Positions 43,659 through 52,591 are shown, counted from the stretch's first letter. The stretch is 64,000 bases of DNA from Deltaproteobacteria bacterium (GCA_016219185.1 JACRBZ010000008.1:1-64000); one strand, 5' to 3'. Numbers and translations are program-made. The notes: generated by a model from the sequence alone, not told the origin.

Positions 43659-43728
43659 CCGCGACTAACCCGCAAGTATCATGTTGGGTTATTATCTCAA
43701 AAACTTATATATTTATCTACGTCCCCAG
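43659..43728 (-). repeat. Dispersed 3'-hairpin repeat, copy A
   Basis: A copy of the roughly 70-bp element also found at 45889 and 48448. Shared parts are the GCGG/ACCCGC-type hairpin, a TCTCAAAAACTTATAT segment and terminal GTCCCCAG. It overlaps the last codons of the CGGC-domain gene. The hairpin is the weakest of the three copies. The 166 bp between 43551 and 43716 hold nothing else. Confidence 0.5.
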
Positions 43729-44169
43729 TACAAACCTTCTCTTTATTACGTCGTTCATGTCTTGAGGTATTTTAACTGTCGGACAAAGCATTTCTTTAAC
43801 CGCCTTTTTGAATTCTTCCGGGTCTCCGGGTTGGTGGGTGCCATGAACGATTCTCAAATCCGGATAGGCATTCGAGATTTCCTTTTCATATTTTCCTATA
43901 AATGGACATAACACCGTCATGCAATAGGAGAAATGCAAGACGTCCATTTTGTAATCCACCAGTGAACGAATCCTCTTAAGAATTTTGCCCGGAGCGACGT
44001 TTGTTGGACATCCCGCGCAGTGTACCAATCCCACTAAATCAACAGACTCTTCCTTGGGATAGCAACCAAAAAATCCCCGGCGCTTGCGCAGGTCCGCGAA
44101 GCAGACAACCGAGGAACAGTTGGTTTCCTGTGCACAGTTTGAACAGGTAATGATTCCGATACGTGCCAT
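43717..44169 (-). CDS. CGGC-domain protein
   Basis: 150 aa with eleven Cys residues. The defining block is LVHCAGCPTN, preceded by ITCSNCAQETNCSSVVCF and followed by SYCMTVLCPF. These match the CGGC (DUF1847-like) domain, predicted to bind metal or Fe-S; the role is unknown. GAGGAGG precedes the ATG. It lies downstream of the 4Fe-4S/LuxR regulator on the same strand but behind its terminator. Confidence 0.78.
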   Translation of the reverse strand: MARIGIITCSNCAQETNCSSVVCFADLRKRRGFFGCYPKEESVDLVGLVHCAGCPTNVAPGKILKRIRSLVDYKMDVLHFSYCMTVLCPFIGKYEKEISNAYPDLRIVHGTHQPGDPEEFKKAVKEMLCPTVKIPQDMNDVIKRRFVLGT

Positions 44170-44235
44170 CTTGAACCTCCTCTGATTAATGTATGTTAAA
44201 ATGGTTAACCTGAGAGCAGATTACAAAAGGACACA

Positions 44236-44262
44236 ATAAAAAAAATCACCCGAATGGGTGAT
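44236..44262 (-). terminator. Rho-independent terminator of the Fe-S/LuxR gene
   Basis: On the minus strand ATCACCC-ATTC-GGGTGAT forms a perfect 7-bp stem (44245-44262) followed by eight T residues. It lies about 60 bp after the regulator stop codon and upstream of the CGGC-domain gene. Confidence 0.85.
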
Positions 44263-44324
44263 ACTCGAAAATTTCATTATTTTTTTAAAAAACCTTAAAG
44301 AACGGCGCCAAACACTTTATCGAC

Positions 44325-45194
44325 CTAAATCAGTTCGTTTTGAGCCGCCCAAACAGCAGCCTGGGTTCGATCATTTACACCCAGTTTATTAAAAATGTGT
44401 AGCACATGGCTTTTGACGGTATTGTAGCTCACCTCCAAAATGTGAGCAATCTCATTATTTGTAAACCCTTCGGTTATCAGCCGGAGCACTTCGGCTTCGC
44501 GACCTGAGATCTTGAAAATAATACCCTCACGATTCCCCATTAAACCCGTTGAACGCTTTATCCTCTTTTTTAAATCCGATTGCGGTTGCGTGGCACTTTG
44601 AGCATCATTGATCCTTGAAATCATAACGCCGGCCAGATCCGAATCGACCTCCATGCTTCTGATCTTCTCTGAGTTCGGGTCTTTGGCAATATAAATGATT
44701 TTGGCGTCGACCGGCTCCGGAAAATGCGTACACATGTTAAGCCCGGCTTTTCTGCGACTCACAGCCCCGGCAAATGCCATACAGGTTCGAAATCCGCACT
44801 CGCCGCAGTGGGTCATTGGAAGAAATTGCAATATTTCCGGGACATGAAGGCGACTGATTTTCTTATAATTCGGTTTTATGCGAGATTTATTGCATTCCAA
44901 TTCGCTAAGATAATCAATCAGTCGCTGTGCAAATTCAAAGGCTTGTTCTCTTCCATAAAAAAGCCTTGATACAACAATGTCGGGCGGGTAAAGCGTACAT
45001 AGAATATCGTCCAGTTGAAACTGAATATATTCAGGAAAATCATAGTGCACGGCTTCATTTGCCGTTGATTGAATAAAGGGAAACAACTGTGAAAAGTCAC
45101 CGTCAACATTAAAATGGGCAAACCAGCAACGTTCCCCCATGTTAACTGAAGAGGATCTAAGCGAAAAATTGGAAAACCGATTGAATCCGCTCAT
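44325..45194 (-). CDS. LuxR-type regulator with an N-terminal 4Fe-4S domain
   Basis: 289 aa. The middle carries MTHCGECGFRTCMAFAGAV and a further Cys: Cys130, Cys133, Cys138 and Cys155 (C-x2-C-x4-C-x16-C), the pattern of the 4Fe-4S domain in corrinoid Fe-S/acetyl-CoA synthase proteins. Residues about 225-289 are a LuxR (GerE) helix-turn-helix (SGREAEVLRLITEGFTNNEI, VSYNTVKSHVLHIFNKLG). The first 120 residues are unassigned. A cluster-bearing regulator suggests redox or oxygen sensing. No strong ribosome site is seen at 45194; an ATG 18 codons later is possible. It has its own terminator. Confidence 0.82.
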   Translation of the reverse strand: MSGFNRFSNFSLRSSSVNMGERCWFAHFNVDGDFSQLFPFIQSTANEAVHYDFPEYIQFQLDDILCTLYPPDIVVSRLFYGREQAFEFAQRLIDYLSELECNKSRIKPNYKKISRLHVPEILQFLPMTHCGECGFRTCMAFAGAVSRRKAGLNMCTHFPEPVDAKIIYIAKDPNSEKIRSMEVDSDLAGVMISRINDAQSATQPQSDLKKRIKRSTGLMGNREGIIFKISGREAEVLRLITEGFTNNEIAHILEVSYNTVKSHVLHIFNKLGVNDRTQAAVWAAQNELI

Positions 45195-45349
45195 ATAAGT
45201 GCTTTGAGTTTATCCTGAGATGGCGTAAAACCGGCAACTGTCTTGAACTCACGAATAAAATGGGGGAGATCAAACTACCCGGTGTCATTAAGGATCGTCA
45301 TGATCCGGTTCATCAACACATCCTTCTTTCAACCCCGGGAATTTTGAAA

Positions 45350-45838
45350 TCATTGGTCTGGTCTCTTGATTTTTAGCCTCTCGCCAGTCACTTCGTAGAT
45401 TCCAATCAGAACACCATCATCATGAAGCGGATCGCCGCTTATCTCATAAGTTCTCAGTTCGATGTGGCCACTGAGTGTGGCGTTTTGCTCATCGACGATC
45501 AAATCATAATCATTTCGTGCAAGACCCGGAATCGGCATGAAGGTGATATCGATCGTTTGACCAACAACATGGTTGCCACGTTTCTTCCAAACACCTTGTT
45601 GATCGCTAAACATCAGATTCTGGCTGATTTGAGCAGAATCCACGACGGACATGGTCCGATCTGAATGGAAGGTCAACACGGATCGTGAGGCGAATTTACC
45701 GTCTAAAGTAATGGTTGTAAGGTAAGTGCCATCGACTTCGCCTCCATTGGCCACCGACGCCTCGGCAGATATTATCATCCACGCGCATAACATCGCAAAC
45801 AACATTGTTTGCTTCCAAACATTTTTCATGCTTCTCAT
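45350..45838 (-). CDS. Exported hypothetical protein
   Basis: 162 aa. A signal peptide (MLFAMLCAWMIISAEA) with cleavage near ASVANGG is clear. The mature part is beta-rich (GTYLTTITLDGKFASRSVLT, GVWKKRGNHVVGQTIDITF, ATLSGHIELRTY) and reminiscent of small lipocalin-like domains, but no family is recognised. Two ATG codons three residues apart are possible starts. No partner gene is obvious. Confidence 0.65.
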   Translation of the reverse strand: MRSMKNVWKQTMLFAMLCAWMIISAEASVANGGEVDGTYLTTITLDGKFASRSVLTFHSDRTMSVVDSAQISQNLMFSDQQGVWKKRGNHVVGQTIDITFMPIPGLARNDYDLIVDEQNATLSGHIELRTYEISGDPLHDDGVLIGIYEVTGERLKIKRPDQ

Positions 45839-45888
45839 TTTTTAGTCTCAAGTTGTTTTTGATGTGATGATGACTATATTGATATGAT

Positions 45889-45957
45889 CATCTGCGGCTT
45901 ACCCGCAGGATGTTCACGTCAGGTTTTTATCTCTTAAATGCATCTTTCGTTCCCCGT
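45889..45957 (-). repeat. Dispersed 3'-hairpin repeat, copy B
   Basis: CATCTGCGG-CTTAC-CCGCAGGATG forms a 9-bp stem with one bulge, followed by TTTTATCTCTTAAA and CCCCGTC in the same order as copies A and C. It lies directly after the stop of the ferredoxin-nitroreductase gene (minus strand). Confidence 0.55.
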
Positions 45958-45965
45958 CACCGAAA

Positions 45966-46787
45966 TTATCGCCAGTGGATTTTTGGCGCCTGACGTTCGG
46001 GCAGCCGGTAATAGCGGACTTTGGCATAGCCGATCATCATCGGGTAATGAAACGGGTAGTCCTGGGGAATGCCCACCATCTGCTTCAGGGAGGGACTTGC
46101 GAGCATCGCGCCTTGCAGCATGCCGGCCCAACAAGTCCCCAGTCCATATTGGGGCGCGGCCAGCTCCAGATAACTGAGCGCCAGGGTCAGATCGACCATG
46201 CGGTTGGGCATTGGTCCCGGCGCCATCGCCGCCACCAGACAGGGGGCGGAACGCAGAACCGTATCGACGCCGGCCTCCCAGGCGCCAACCAGCAAGGGAT
46301 AGTAAGGCATCACCACCGATTTCGGATCTTGCAGCAGAGACCGCATCCAGTCGATCACCTGACCGGCGATGGCATGCAATTGCTTCGGATCGTTGATAAC
46401 CAGCCACTCCACCAGTTGCGAGTTGCTGGCCGTCGGGGCATAGCGGGCGATCTCGATCAACCGCTGCAAGGTGGACTGCTCCACCGGCTCATCCTTGAAT
46501 TGCCGGACCGAACGGCGCGAGCGTAAGAATTGCTCGGCCTGGGCCGGCGAGATGACGAGCGCCTTATCAATGGCCGTACATGCAGCCAGTGGTACCTCGG
46601 CATGATCCAAGGCGCCATGGGGACATACCGCCACGCAGTGTCCGCAGCGGATGCACAGCAACTCACTTTCGGATGGAATCTCCGGATAGCTTCCTTTTCC
46701 TTCAAACCGAATGATCCCCATGGGGCATTCGGCCGCACAGAGACCATCTTGCTTACATTTCTGTTGATCGATGTTCAATAAACTCAT
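45966..46787 (-). CDS. Ferredoxin-nitroreductase fusion
   Basis: 273 aa. The first 60 residues are a ferredoxin-like domain with CKQDGLCAAEC and CIRCGHCVAVC (seven Cys), suited to one or two 4Fe-4S clusters. Residues about 85-270 are an FMN-dependent nitroreductase domain (RRSVRQFKDEPV, ARYAPTASNSQLVEW, GLGTCWAGML). The fused ferredoxin probably supplies electrons to FMN. GGAGG precedes the ATG. Substrate unknown. Confidence 0.87.
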   Translation of the reverse strand: MSLLNIDQQKCKQDGLCAAECPMGIIRFEGKGSYPEIPSESELLCIRCGHCVAVCPHGALDHAEVPLAACTAIDKALVISPAQAEQFLRSRRSVRQFKDEPVEQSTLQRLIEIARYAPTASNSQLVEWLVINDPKQLHAIAGQVIDWMRSLLQDPKSVVMPYYPLLVGAWEAGVDTVLRSAPCLVAAMAPGPMPNRMVDLTLALSYLELAAPQYGLGTCWAGMLQGAMLASPSLKQMVGIPQDYPFHYPMMIGYAKVRYYRLPERQAPKIHWR

Positions 46788-46968
46788 TCAAACCTCCAAA
46801 CGCCTATGCCAAGGCCTTCCCGTAAAAAACAATCATAACGATCCATCCAATTCATCGGCCACATCTTTTTTCAGACCCTGCATCGCCGAGCCCCTCTGAA
46901 CAATAGAGATTGCCGAGAGCTGTTTTCAGTTTATCGTTCTTATCCCCCGCTGCAGGACAGCCGTTCGG

Positions 46969-47556
46969 TTACGGAAGAACCTTCATCGACTTGATAACGA
47001 CCGATGTTTCCGGGACATCCCGAAAACCCTTCTGCGTGCCGGTCTTGACGGCGACGATCTTTTCCACTACATCCATACCTTCAATGACTTTGCCGAAAAC
47101 CGCATACCCATACCCCTGAGTCGTCTTGTCACGATGATTCAGAGAAACATTGTCGGCCACATTGATGAAGAACTGGGACGTGGCTGAATCAACAACCATG
47201 GTTCGGGCCATGGCAAGCGTCCCCAACAGGTTCTTCAGACCATTATCCGCTTCGTTCTTGATCGGCGGGTTGGTCTGTTTCTGATTCAGGTCGGCCGTGA
47301 ATCCTCCGCCCTGAATCATGAATTTGGGAATTACCCGGTGGAAGACGGTGCCGTTATAGAATCCGCTGTTGACATAGTCCAGGAAGTTCTTTACCGAGAT
47401 CGGCGCCTCCTTAGCGAAGAGTTCCAGCTTCACATTCCCCAGGCTGGTTTCCATGAGTACGACAGGGTTCTTGGCGGCCGGTTCGGCGGTGACCGCAACC
47501 CCGGCACAGAGAATCGGGAGACCGCAGACCAGAATGGCCAGAATCTTTTTCAGCAT
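46969..47556 (-). CDS. Exported cyclophilin-type peptidyl-prolyl isomerase
   Basis: 195 aa. A signal peptide ([20 protein letters not shown]) precedes a complete cyclophilin domain: [14 protein letters not shown] with the catalytic Arg, LAMART and [24 protein letters not shown]. It would act in the periplasm on protein folding, like PpiA. An AAAAGGAG precedes the ATG. It is 92 bp downstream of the SDR gene on the same strand. Confidence 0.9.
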   Translation of the reverse strand: MLKKILAILVCGLPILCAGVAVTAEPAAKNPVVLMETSLGNVKLELFAKEAPISVKNFLDYVNSGFYNGTVFHRVIPKFMIQGGGFTADLNQKQTNPPIKNEADNGLKNLLGTLAMARTMVVDSATSQFFINVADNVSLNHRDKTTQGYGYAVFGKVIEGMDVVEKIVAVKTGTQKGFRDVPETSVVIKSMKVLP

Positions 47557-47648
47557 TGTTTTCTCCTTTTAATTGATATTTTTGTTTCCTGAGCGGCTTA
47601 ACGGACAGTTGTCGTCTCAAGCGTTCCGATTTGTCGCGGTCAGACGCA

Positions 47649-48407
47649 TCAAATAAACATGCCGCCCGACGCCTCGATACGCTGGGCGTTGATCCAGCGG
47701 CAATCCGGCGAGAGCAGCGCGGCGACGACGCCGCCGATATCATCCGGCCGCCCAACGCGACCCAGGGTGGTCTGGGAAGCAATGTAGGCATTGATGTCAG
47801 GATTGTCGCGCACCGCTCCACCGCCGAAATCGGTCTCAATAGCGCCCGGTGCAATGACATTGACGGCAATGCCGCGTTCACCGAGCTCCTTGGCAAGGTA
47901 CCGGGTCAGTACTTCAACGGCTCCTTTCATGGTGGCGTACGCAGCATAGCCGGGAAGAGAGAAGCGTGTCAGGCCGGACGATACATTCAGAATCCTTCCG
48001 CCATCGGCCATCAGCGGCAACAGGGACTGCGTCAGGAAAAATACCCCTTTCAGATGAATATTCATCATCAGATCAAACTGTGCTTCGGTCGTTTCACCGA
48101 AAGGGGTATGAATACCGCTGCCGGCGTTGTTTACCAGAAAGTCGAAGGTTGAACGCTGCCAGTTCGACTCCAGTTCCGCTTTCACCTGTTCGCTGAAAGC
48201 CGCAAACGTGCTGCTGTTGCCGATATCGAGCGGCAAGGCCACCCCCTTGCCGCCAAGATGTTTGATTTCAGATGCCACGGCATCGGCTTCCGCTTGCCGG
48301 CTGTGGTAGGTGAAGATAACATCCACACCCCTTTCCGCAAGTTTGAGAGCGGCGCTTTTGCCCAGGCCGCGGCTGCCGCCGGTGATTATCGCAATTTTTC
48401 TGTTCAT
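47649..48407 (-). CDS. SDR-family oxidoreductase
   Basis: 252 aa from ATG 48407, which has AGGAG nearby; the frame runs 60 codons further upstream without coding character. Motifs: ITGGSRGLGKS, NNAGSG, NVSSG with catalytic Ser, and YAAYATMKGA (Tyr-x3-Lys with Lys preserved). The C-terminus ASGGMFI is typical. Substrate unknown. Confidence 0.87.
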   Translation of the reverse strand: MNRKIAIITGGSRGLGKSAALKLAERGVDVIFTYHSRQAEADAVASEIKHLGGKGVALPLDIGNSSTFAAFSEQVKAELESNWQRSTFDFLVNNAGSGIHTPFGETTEAQFDLMMNIHLKGVFFLTQSLLPLMADGGRILNVSSGLTRFSLPGYAAYATMKGAVEVLTRYLAKELGERGIAVNVIAPGAIETDFGGGAVRDNPDINAYIASQTTLGRVGRPDDIGGVVAALLSPDCRWINAQRIEASGGMFI

Positions 48408-48447
48408 GGCATTTTCTCCTTTTTTTTGTATCGAGCCTATAAAACAT

Positions 48448-48523
48448 GGACATCTGCGGCTTGCACGCAGGTGTCCATCTCGGGTCATTCTCTTAAAACT
48501 TATATGGTCCTCTATGTCCCCAG
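48448..48523 (-). repeat. Dispersed 3'-hairpin repeat, copy C
   Basis: The strongest copy: GGACATCTGCG (48448-48458) pairs with CGCAGGTGTCC (48466-48476), 11 bp with one mismatch, followed by CTCTTAAAACTTATAT and GTCCCCAG. It lies just after the stop of the SRPBCC gene (minus strand) and could act as its 3' processing or termination signal. Confidence 0.6.
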
Positions 48524-48531
48524 CATGCCCT

Positions 48532-48972
48532 TTACGCGTGATAACTTTCGGCAAGTCGCTCAATCCCGGAGCGTATCGGCTTCTCAATGGCCTGCTTCAA
48601 AATGGCGCCGAAAAGCACAAACGGAAGTTTCGGCTCGAAATCAATTGTGTAACAGAGAATTGTCTTGCCTTGCTCCTCTGAAAACTCCATTCGGCCTTTG
48701 TGATTCTTGATGGGGCTTCCCTGACTAACCACATATTCCATCAGACGATTGGGCTCGAGTCTGGTGACTGTTTCTTCAAATGCCGGTAAAGGAAAAGGAT
48801 TAATCCGCCTGACTGACCCGACGCCATTCTTATTTTCATCCTGGCAATCGACCACCCGCTTGATATTTTTCCGTATCACTTTTCCGAAGGATTCATGTTC
48901 GGTAAGAACTTTGAAAACCTTTTCAACGGGTGCATCGAAGGATTGCCGTATCTCAATGTGTTGTCTTCTCAT
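48532..48972 (-). CDS. SRPBCC-family protein
   Basis: 146 aa. The pattern IEIRQSFDAPVEKVFKVLTEHES, a central VGSVRRI, EETVTRLEPNRLMEYVVSQG and the C-terminal amphipathic helix IRSGIERLAESY match the START/Bet v1-like SRPBCC fold that binds hydrophobic ligands. Function unknown. It starts with MRRQH at 48972, without a good ribosome site. Confidence 0.8.
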   Translation of the reverse strand: MRRQHIEIRQSFDAPVEKVFKVLTEHESFGKVIRKNIKRVVDCQDENKNGVGSVRRINPFPLPAFEETVTRLEPNRLMEYVVSQGSPIKNHKGRMEFSEEQGKTILCYTIDFEPKLPFVLFGAILKQAIEKPIRSGIERLAESYHA

Positions 48973-49086
48973 TTCATTGGCCTTTACGGATTTTCCTTAT
49001 CCTTTCTTTTTGCATCTTAAGCTTGAAAAAATTTTACTTCTGCGCGACACTATCCGCCAGGATTGAAAAATAATATAAGGATAGCA

Positions 49087-50340
49087 ATGCGAAAACACAA
49101 CGGAAAGCAATTATACGGAATCCAAAAATTTCTGGCAATATTGAAAATCGGCATGCACAGGGAGCTGAAGCAGTTGTCGATCCGGCAGAAACTGGCCATG
49201 AATTATGTTTCAAAGGAAAGTAAACTCACACAGATCGGCGACAAAATTTACACCAATACCTTTACGCCCTATTTCCCATCACTGGCCTATGACCGGTTTC
49301 TAAAAGGGGTAATTTCAGTTGCCTCAGGCAAACCCCTGCCTGTTGTCACAAATTTTGCCATTACGCCCCAGTGCCCTTGCAACTGCTGGCACTGCTCCTT
49401 TTCCGACCGTTCCAAAAAAGATATCCTATCCCTGGAGCAGCTTAAAAAAGCTATATCCCATGCCCAGGACCTGGGGTCAAGCGTGATCGGCCTTACCGGG
49501 GGAGAACCCTTGTTGCGGGAGGATCTGGAAGAGATCATCGCATCCATCGACAAAAGATCCATGCCCATCATGTTTACAACCGGGTATAAATTGACAAGGG
49601 AGCGGGTAAAGCGACTTAAACGGGCCGGGCTTGAAATTCCGGTCATCAGCCTGGATCATTATGAGGCGGGGATTCATGATAAAGGCCGCAGGAAAGCGGG
49701 AATATTTGAGTATGCCTTAAACGCCATCCGTTTATTTCAGGATGAAGGGTTTTATGTAGCGGTTTCCTTTGTGCCGGACAAACCCCTTGTCTCCGACCGG
49801 AAAGAACTGTTCAAGGTTATCGATTTTTTCAAAGATATCGGTATAAACGATATGCGGCTGACATCCCCGATTCTGAGCGGAAAACTGACCGCCAGGCCCG
49901 AAGAAAAGCTGTCGGCTGATAACGTGGAAACCATATTTGAAATTCAGAAAAAATGTACCCGGACAAAAGGATATCCGGGTGTATTCGCCTATGATTTTTT
50001 TGAAAGCGAGCGCTATTACGGATGCGGTGCCGGTTTCAACTACATGTTTATCGACTCCCAGGGAAATGTCTGCCCCTGCGATTTCACCATGCTCTCCTTC
50101 GGCAATATTCTTGAAAGACCGCTGCCGGAAATATGGGCGGAAACCAGCGGCCATTTTAATACACCTGGCCCGTCATGCTATGCCAATATCAGCAATGACG
50201 TTATTTTTTCAAAGCGGAAAGAAGAATGGCCCCTGAGGAAACAGGCGACCCTTGAAGTATTGGCGGAATGCCCGTCTTATCACGAGAAAAGACTGCCGGA
50301 GTTTTATAAACGGATGGGGTGGTTGGATTCGAAGAACTGA
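49087..50340 (+). CDS. Radical SAM protein with SPASM-like C-terminus
   Basis: 417 aa from ATG 49087 (AAGG upstream); the TTG at 49063 is not supported. CPCNCWHC supplies the C-x3-C-x2-C cluster ligands, followed by GLTGGEPLLREDL (SAM motif). The C-terminal part has YGCGAG, NVCPCDFTMLSFGN and CPSYH, as in SPASM/twitch proteins that hold additional Fe-S clusters and modify peptides or act in cofactor synthesis. No precursor peptide gene is seen next to it. Substrate unknown. Confidence 0.85.
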   Translation: MRKHNGKQLYGIQKFLAILKIGMHRELKQLSIRQKLAMNYVSKESKLTQIGDKIYTNTFTPYFPSLAYDRFLKGVISVASGKPLPVVTNFAITPQCPCNCWHCSFSDRSKKDILSLEQLKKAISHAQDLGSSVIGLTGGEPLLREDLEEIIASIDKRSMPIMFTTGYKLTRERVKRLKRAGLEIPVISLDHYEAGIHDKGRRKAGIFEYALNAIRLFQDEGFYVAVSFVPDKPLVSDRKELFKVIDFFKDIGINDMRLTSPILSGKLTARPEEKLSADNVETIFEIQKKCTRTKGYPGVFAYDFFESERYYGCGAGFNYMFIDSQGNVCPCDFTMLSFGNILERPLPEIWAETSGHFNTPGPSCYANISNDVIFSKRKEEWPLRKQATLEVLAECPSYHEKRLPEFYKRMGWLDSKN

Positions 50341-50361
50341 TCGGCGATAAGGAGGCAACGC

Positions 50362-50610
50362 ATGAAAGCTATTACGTATACAACAGCCCTGCAAAATCTT
50401 GCTAAAACGATGGAACAGGTCTGTGAGGATCATTCTCCGGTAATCATAACGCGAAAAACCAACGATTCCGTGGTTATTATGTCACTTGAAGACTACACGG
50501 CACTGGAGGAAACCGCCTACTTATTGCAATCCCCTAAAAATACACGGCGTTTGGTCGAATCCATCGCCCAACTTGAGGATGAAAAAGGCTCGGAAAGCCC
50601 GAGACTTTGA
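50362..50610 (+). CDS. YefM/Phd-family antitoxin, apparently orphan
   Basis: 82 aa. MKAITYTTALQNLAKTMEQV and VVIMSLEDYTALEETAYLL match the YefM antitoxin family. AAGGAGG precedes the ATG, 21 bp after the radical SAM gene. No YoeB-like toxin follows; the downstream DNA is a rhuM remnant on the other strand. It may be solitary or have lost its partner. Confidence 0.82.
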   Translation: MKAITYTTALQNLAKTMEQVCEDHSPVIITRKTNDSVVIMSLEDYTALEETAYLLQSPKNTRRLVESIAQLEDEKGSESPRL

Positions 50611-50613
50611 AAC

Positions 50614-50829
50614 ATCAGTGGCAGTTGTCAAGGATTCCTTGACAACTGAATCAGGATATAACTCTTCCTCTTTAAAGCAGTTATTGATGTGCAAACTGAT
50701 ATTTTATTTAGTTTGTTCAAACAAGGATGCCATTTGCTGTTGGGTTAACCATACGGTATCCTGATCGAAGCGGACTTCAATTCGAGTTTCCTGATCAGCT
50801 ATTTTATATATTTCTACTTTATTTTCCAT
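50614..50829 (-). pseudogene. rhuM-like gene remnant with nonsense codon
   Basis: From ATG 50829 the frame reads MENKVEIYKIADQE, then VRFDQDTVWLTQQQMASLF, the N-terminus of RhuM-family proteins. After EQTK a TAA (50704-50706) stands where the family has Gln (CAA), and the same frame then continues with NISLHINNCFKEEELY and VVKESLTTATD, again RhuM-like. It is then cut off near 50614. It is therefore a 5' fragment broken by a point nonsense and by truncation, at the edge of the duplicated methylase block. Confidence 0.72.
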
Positions 50830-50880
50830 TTCGTTTCCCTCAGCCTTTATTTAGCAGTTGTCGCATTTTTTGCGACAGCG

Positions 50881-51542
50881 AACGCGCTCATTGGCTATCC
50901 AGGTGATCCACAGTGCGGATAGCTCCAGGCCGAGAAGTTGCCGAGCATTGAACATTTCCCGGTAGTGCCCGTATCCCGAGCGATGGAGCCGATTGGTCTC
51001 ATCTCCCGAGGGGATTTCATCGTCAGGGACATAGCTTGCGGACGTTTTACCCATCGTTCTTCGGCCTCATCTGCCTTGACGAGATCCTGAGAATCGGGGA
51101 TTTTAAAGAATCTGCCGGTGTGGCGATCCTTGCACGCGGGGCAATGGATCTCCTTTTCCAACTGCTCGCGTAAGGAATTGGCTACCAGAAGGTACGCGTC
51201 CAGGTCAAGATGTTCGATTTCCTGCTTGACAATCCAATAGGCCATGGGGTTGATGTCGAACCCGGCGATTTCACAGCCGAGCCTGTTGGCCTCTATGAGG
51301 GGGGTGCCGCCGCCCATGAATGGATCCGCAACTTTAATCCCTTTCAAACTGTTTGCCTGGTAAAAGGATTCGTGAAGCGTTTTTTCGAGAAATTCGGAAA
51401 GCAATAAGCCGCGGAACAGCGTTCCGGGCCTTCGGGCAAACCACTTGTGGACTGCGATAATTGGCCTGTAGTTCTGCTGAATCTGCTTTTCACGAAGCGC
51501 AAGGCCTGCTGTGAACGGGATGTCGAAATTCTTTTCTATCAC
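50881..51542 (-). pseudogene. Decayed copy of the DUF1156 DNA methylase gene
   Basis: The first 140 or so codons match the intact gene at 53697-55907 almost exactly, including HKWFARRPGTLFRGLL and DPFMGGGTPLIEANRLG. Relative to that copy, 363 bp (121 codons, the Zn-ribbon part) are missing in frame between EKEI and HCPAC. Then a T-tract at 51045-51048 has lost one T, which shifts the frame. Homology ends at about 50881, so the catalytic DPPY half is absent. Not functional as an enzyme. Confidence 0.9.
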
Positions 51543-51619
51543 AATGTATAGGCGCCTTTCAGGGCTGGATGCTTCTTAAGCGGCAAACTTTGAAGTGAGC
51601 GGAGCGGCCAATAAGTCCG

Positions 51620-52591
51620 TCAGGTCTGCAAAGTTTTCCGCGTCCTCTCCTCTGTTTGGCTGGCCTCTTTCAAGGCTTTTCTTGCAGGCCTTACTTCATA
51701 AAGAGATTGGTTTTCACAAACTTGTAAATGCCCAATGTCATCGTGAACCATTTTCTCGAATCGTAGATCAGCATGAACAAAAAGAGAGCTGCTTTCGGCT
51801 TTTAAATAACGCGCCGCCATTTTGCAATATTCGGGTTCAATGTCAAGGCCGACACTATTTCGGCCATATTTCAGTGAAGCAATTAAGGTCGTCCCTGTCC
51901 CGCAGAAAGGATCCAAAACAGTATCACCATGAAAGGAGAACATTCTCACAAGACGCGTGGCCAATTCAAGCGGAAACGGGGCGGGGTGTTTTTTTGTTGA
52001 AGCGCCCGTGATAGTCCAGATTTGCCTGAACCAATTGTCAAAATCCTTTTTATCGATTTTGCTTAACTTTCTTTGTTCCTCGGTGGGTTTTCTGTATCCC
52101 CCGGGTTTTCGTTGCATGAGGATAAACTCAATATCGTTTTTTATGATCGCATTGGGTTCGTAAGGTTTCCCTAAAAATTTTGACCCATTGGATACCTCAT
52201 AACTGGCATTTGATATTTTATGCCAGACAATGGGATTCAGGTTGTCAAATCCAATTTTGCGACAAATGACGCATGTATCGGCGTGAAGCGGGAAGACAAG
52301 GTGACGCCCAAAACTTCTTCGGGAAACACAGACATCACCTACAACACACACGAGCCTCCCCCCGGGGACCAAAACACAAAATACTTCTTTCCATACCCTT
52401 TCCAACTCGCTTAGAAATATTTCATATTCTTCGATGTGCCCCAGTTGGTCGGGATTTTCCTGATATCGCTTCAAATTCCAGTAGGGAGGTGATGTTACAA
52501 CCAGATGAACGGATTCATCATTTAGAAATGACAAATCCCTTGCGTCTCCATTGATTAATCTATGATGACTTCTATCGGAGATATTTTTCAT
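51620..52591 (-). CDS. Beta-class DNA methyltransferase, left copy
   Basis: 323 aa. Motif IV is TSPPYWNLKRY near residue 34 and motif I is LDPFCGTGTTLIAS near residue 224; this order (IV before I) defines beta-class methyltransferases, which modify N4-cytosine or N6-adenine. The protein differs from the right copy at 55989-56960 at about a dozen positions, mostly near the C-terminus. Both copies are intact. The first bases overlap the stop of the PaeR7I remnant (ATGA), as in the intact operon. The recognition sequence is not readable from sequence. Confidence 0.88.
   Translation of the reverse strand: MKNISDRSHHRLINGDARDLSFLNDESVHLVVTSPPYWNLKRYQENPDQLGHIEEYEIFLSELERVWKEVFCVLVPGGRLVCVVGDVCVSRRSFGRHLVFPLHADTCVICRKIGFDNLNPIVWHKISNASYEVSNGSKFLGKPYEPNAIIKNDIEFILMQRKPGGYRKPTEEQRKLSKIDKKDFDNWFRQIWTITGASTKKHPAPFPLELATRLVRMFSFHGDTVLDPFCGTGTTLIASLKYGRNSVGLDIEPEYCKMAARYLKAESSSLFVHADLRFEKMVHDDIGHLQVCENQSLYEVRPARKALKEASQTEERTRKTLQT

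Noticed and set aside
43659..48523. CRISPR array
   Set aside because: The three similar units are kilobases apart, separated by genes, and form 3' hairpins; there is no regular spacer structure and no cas gene.
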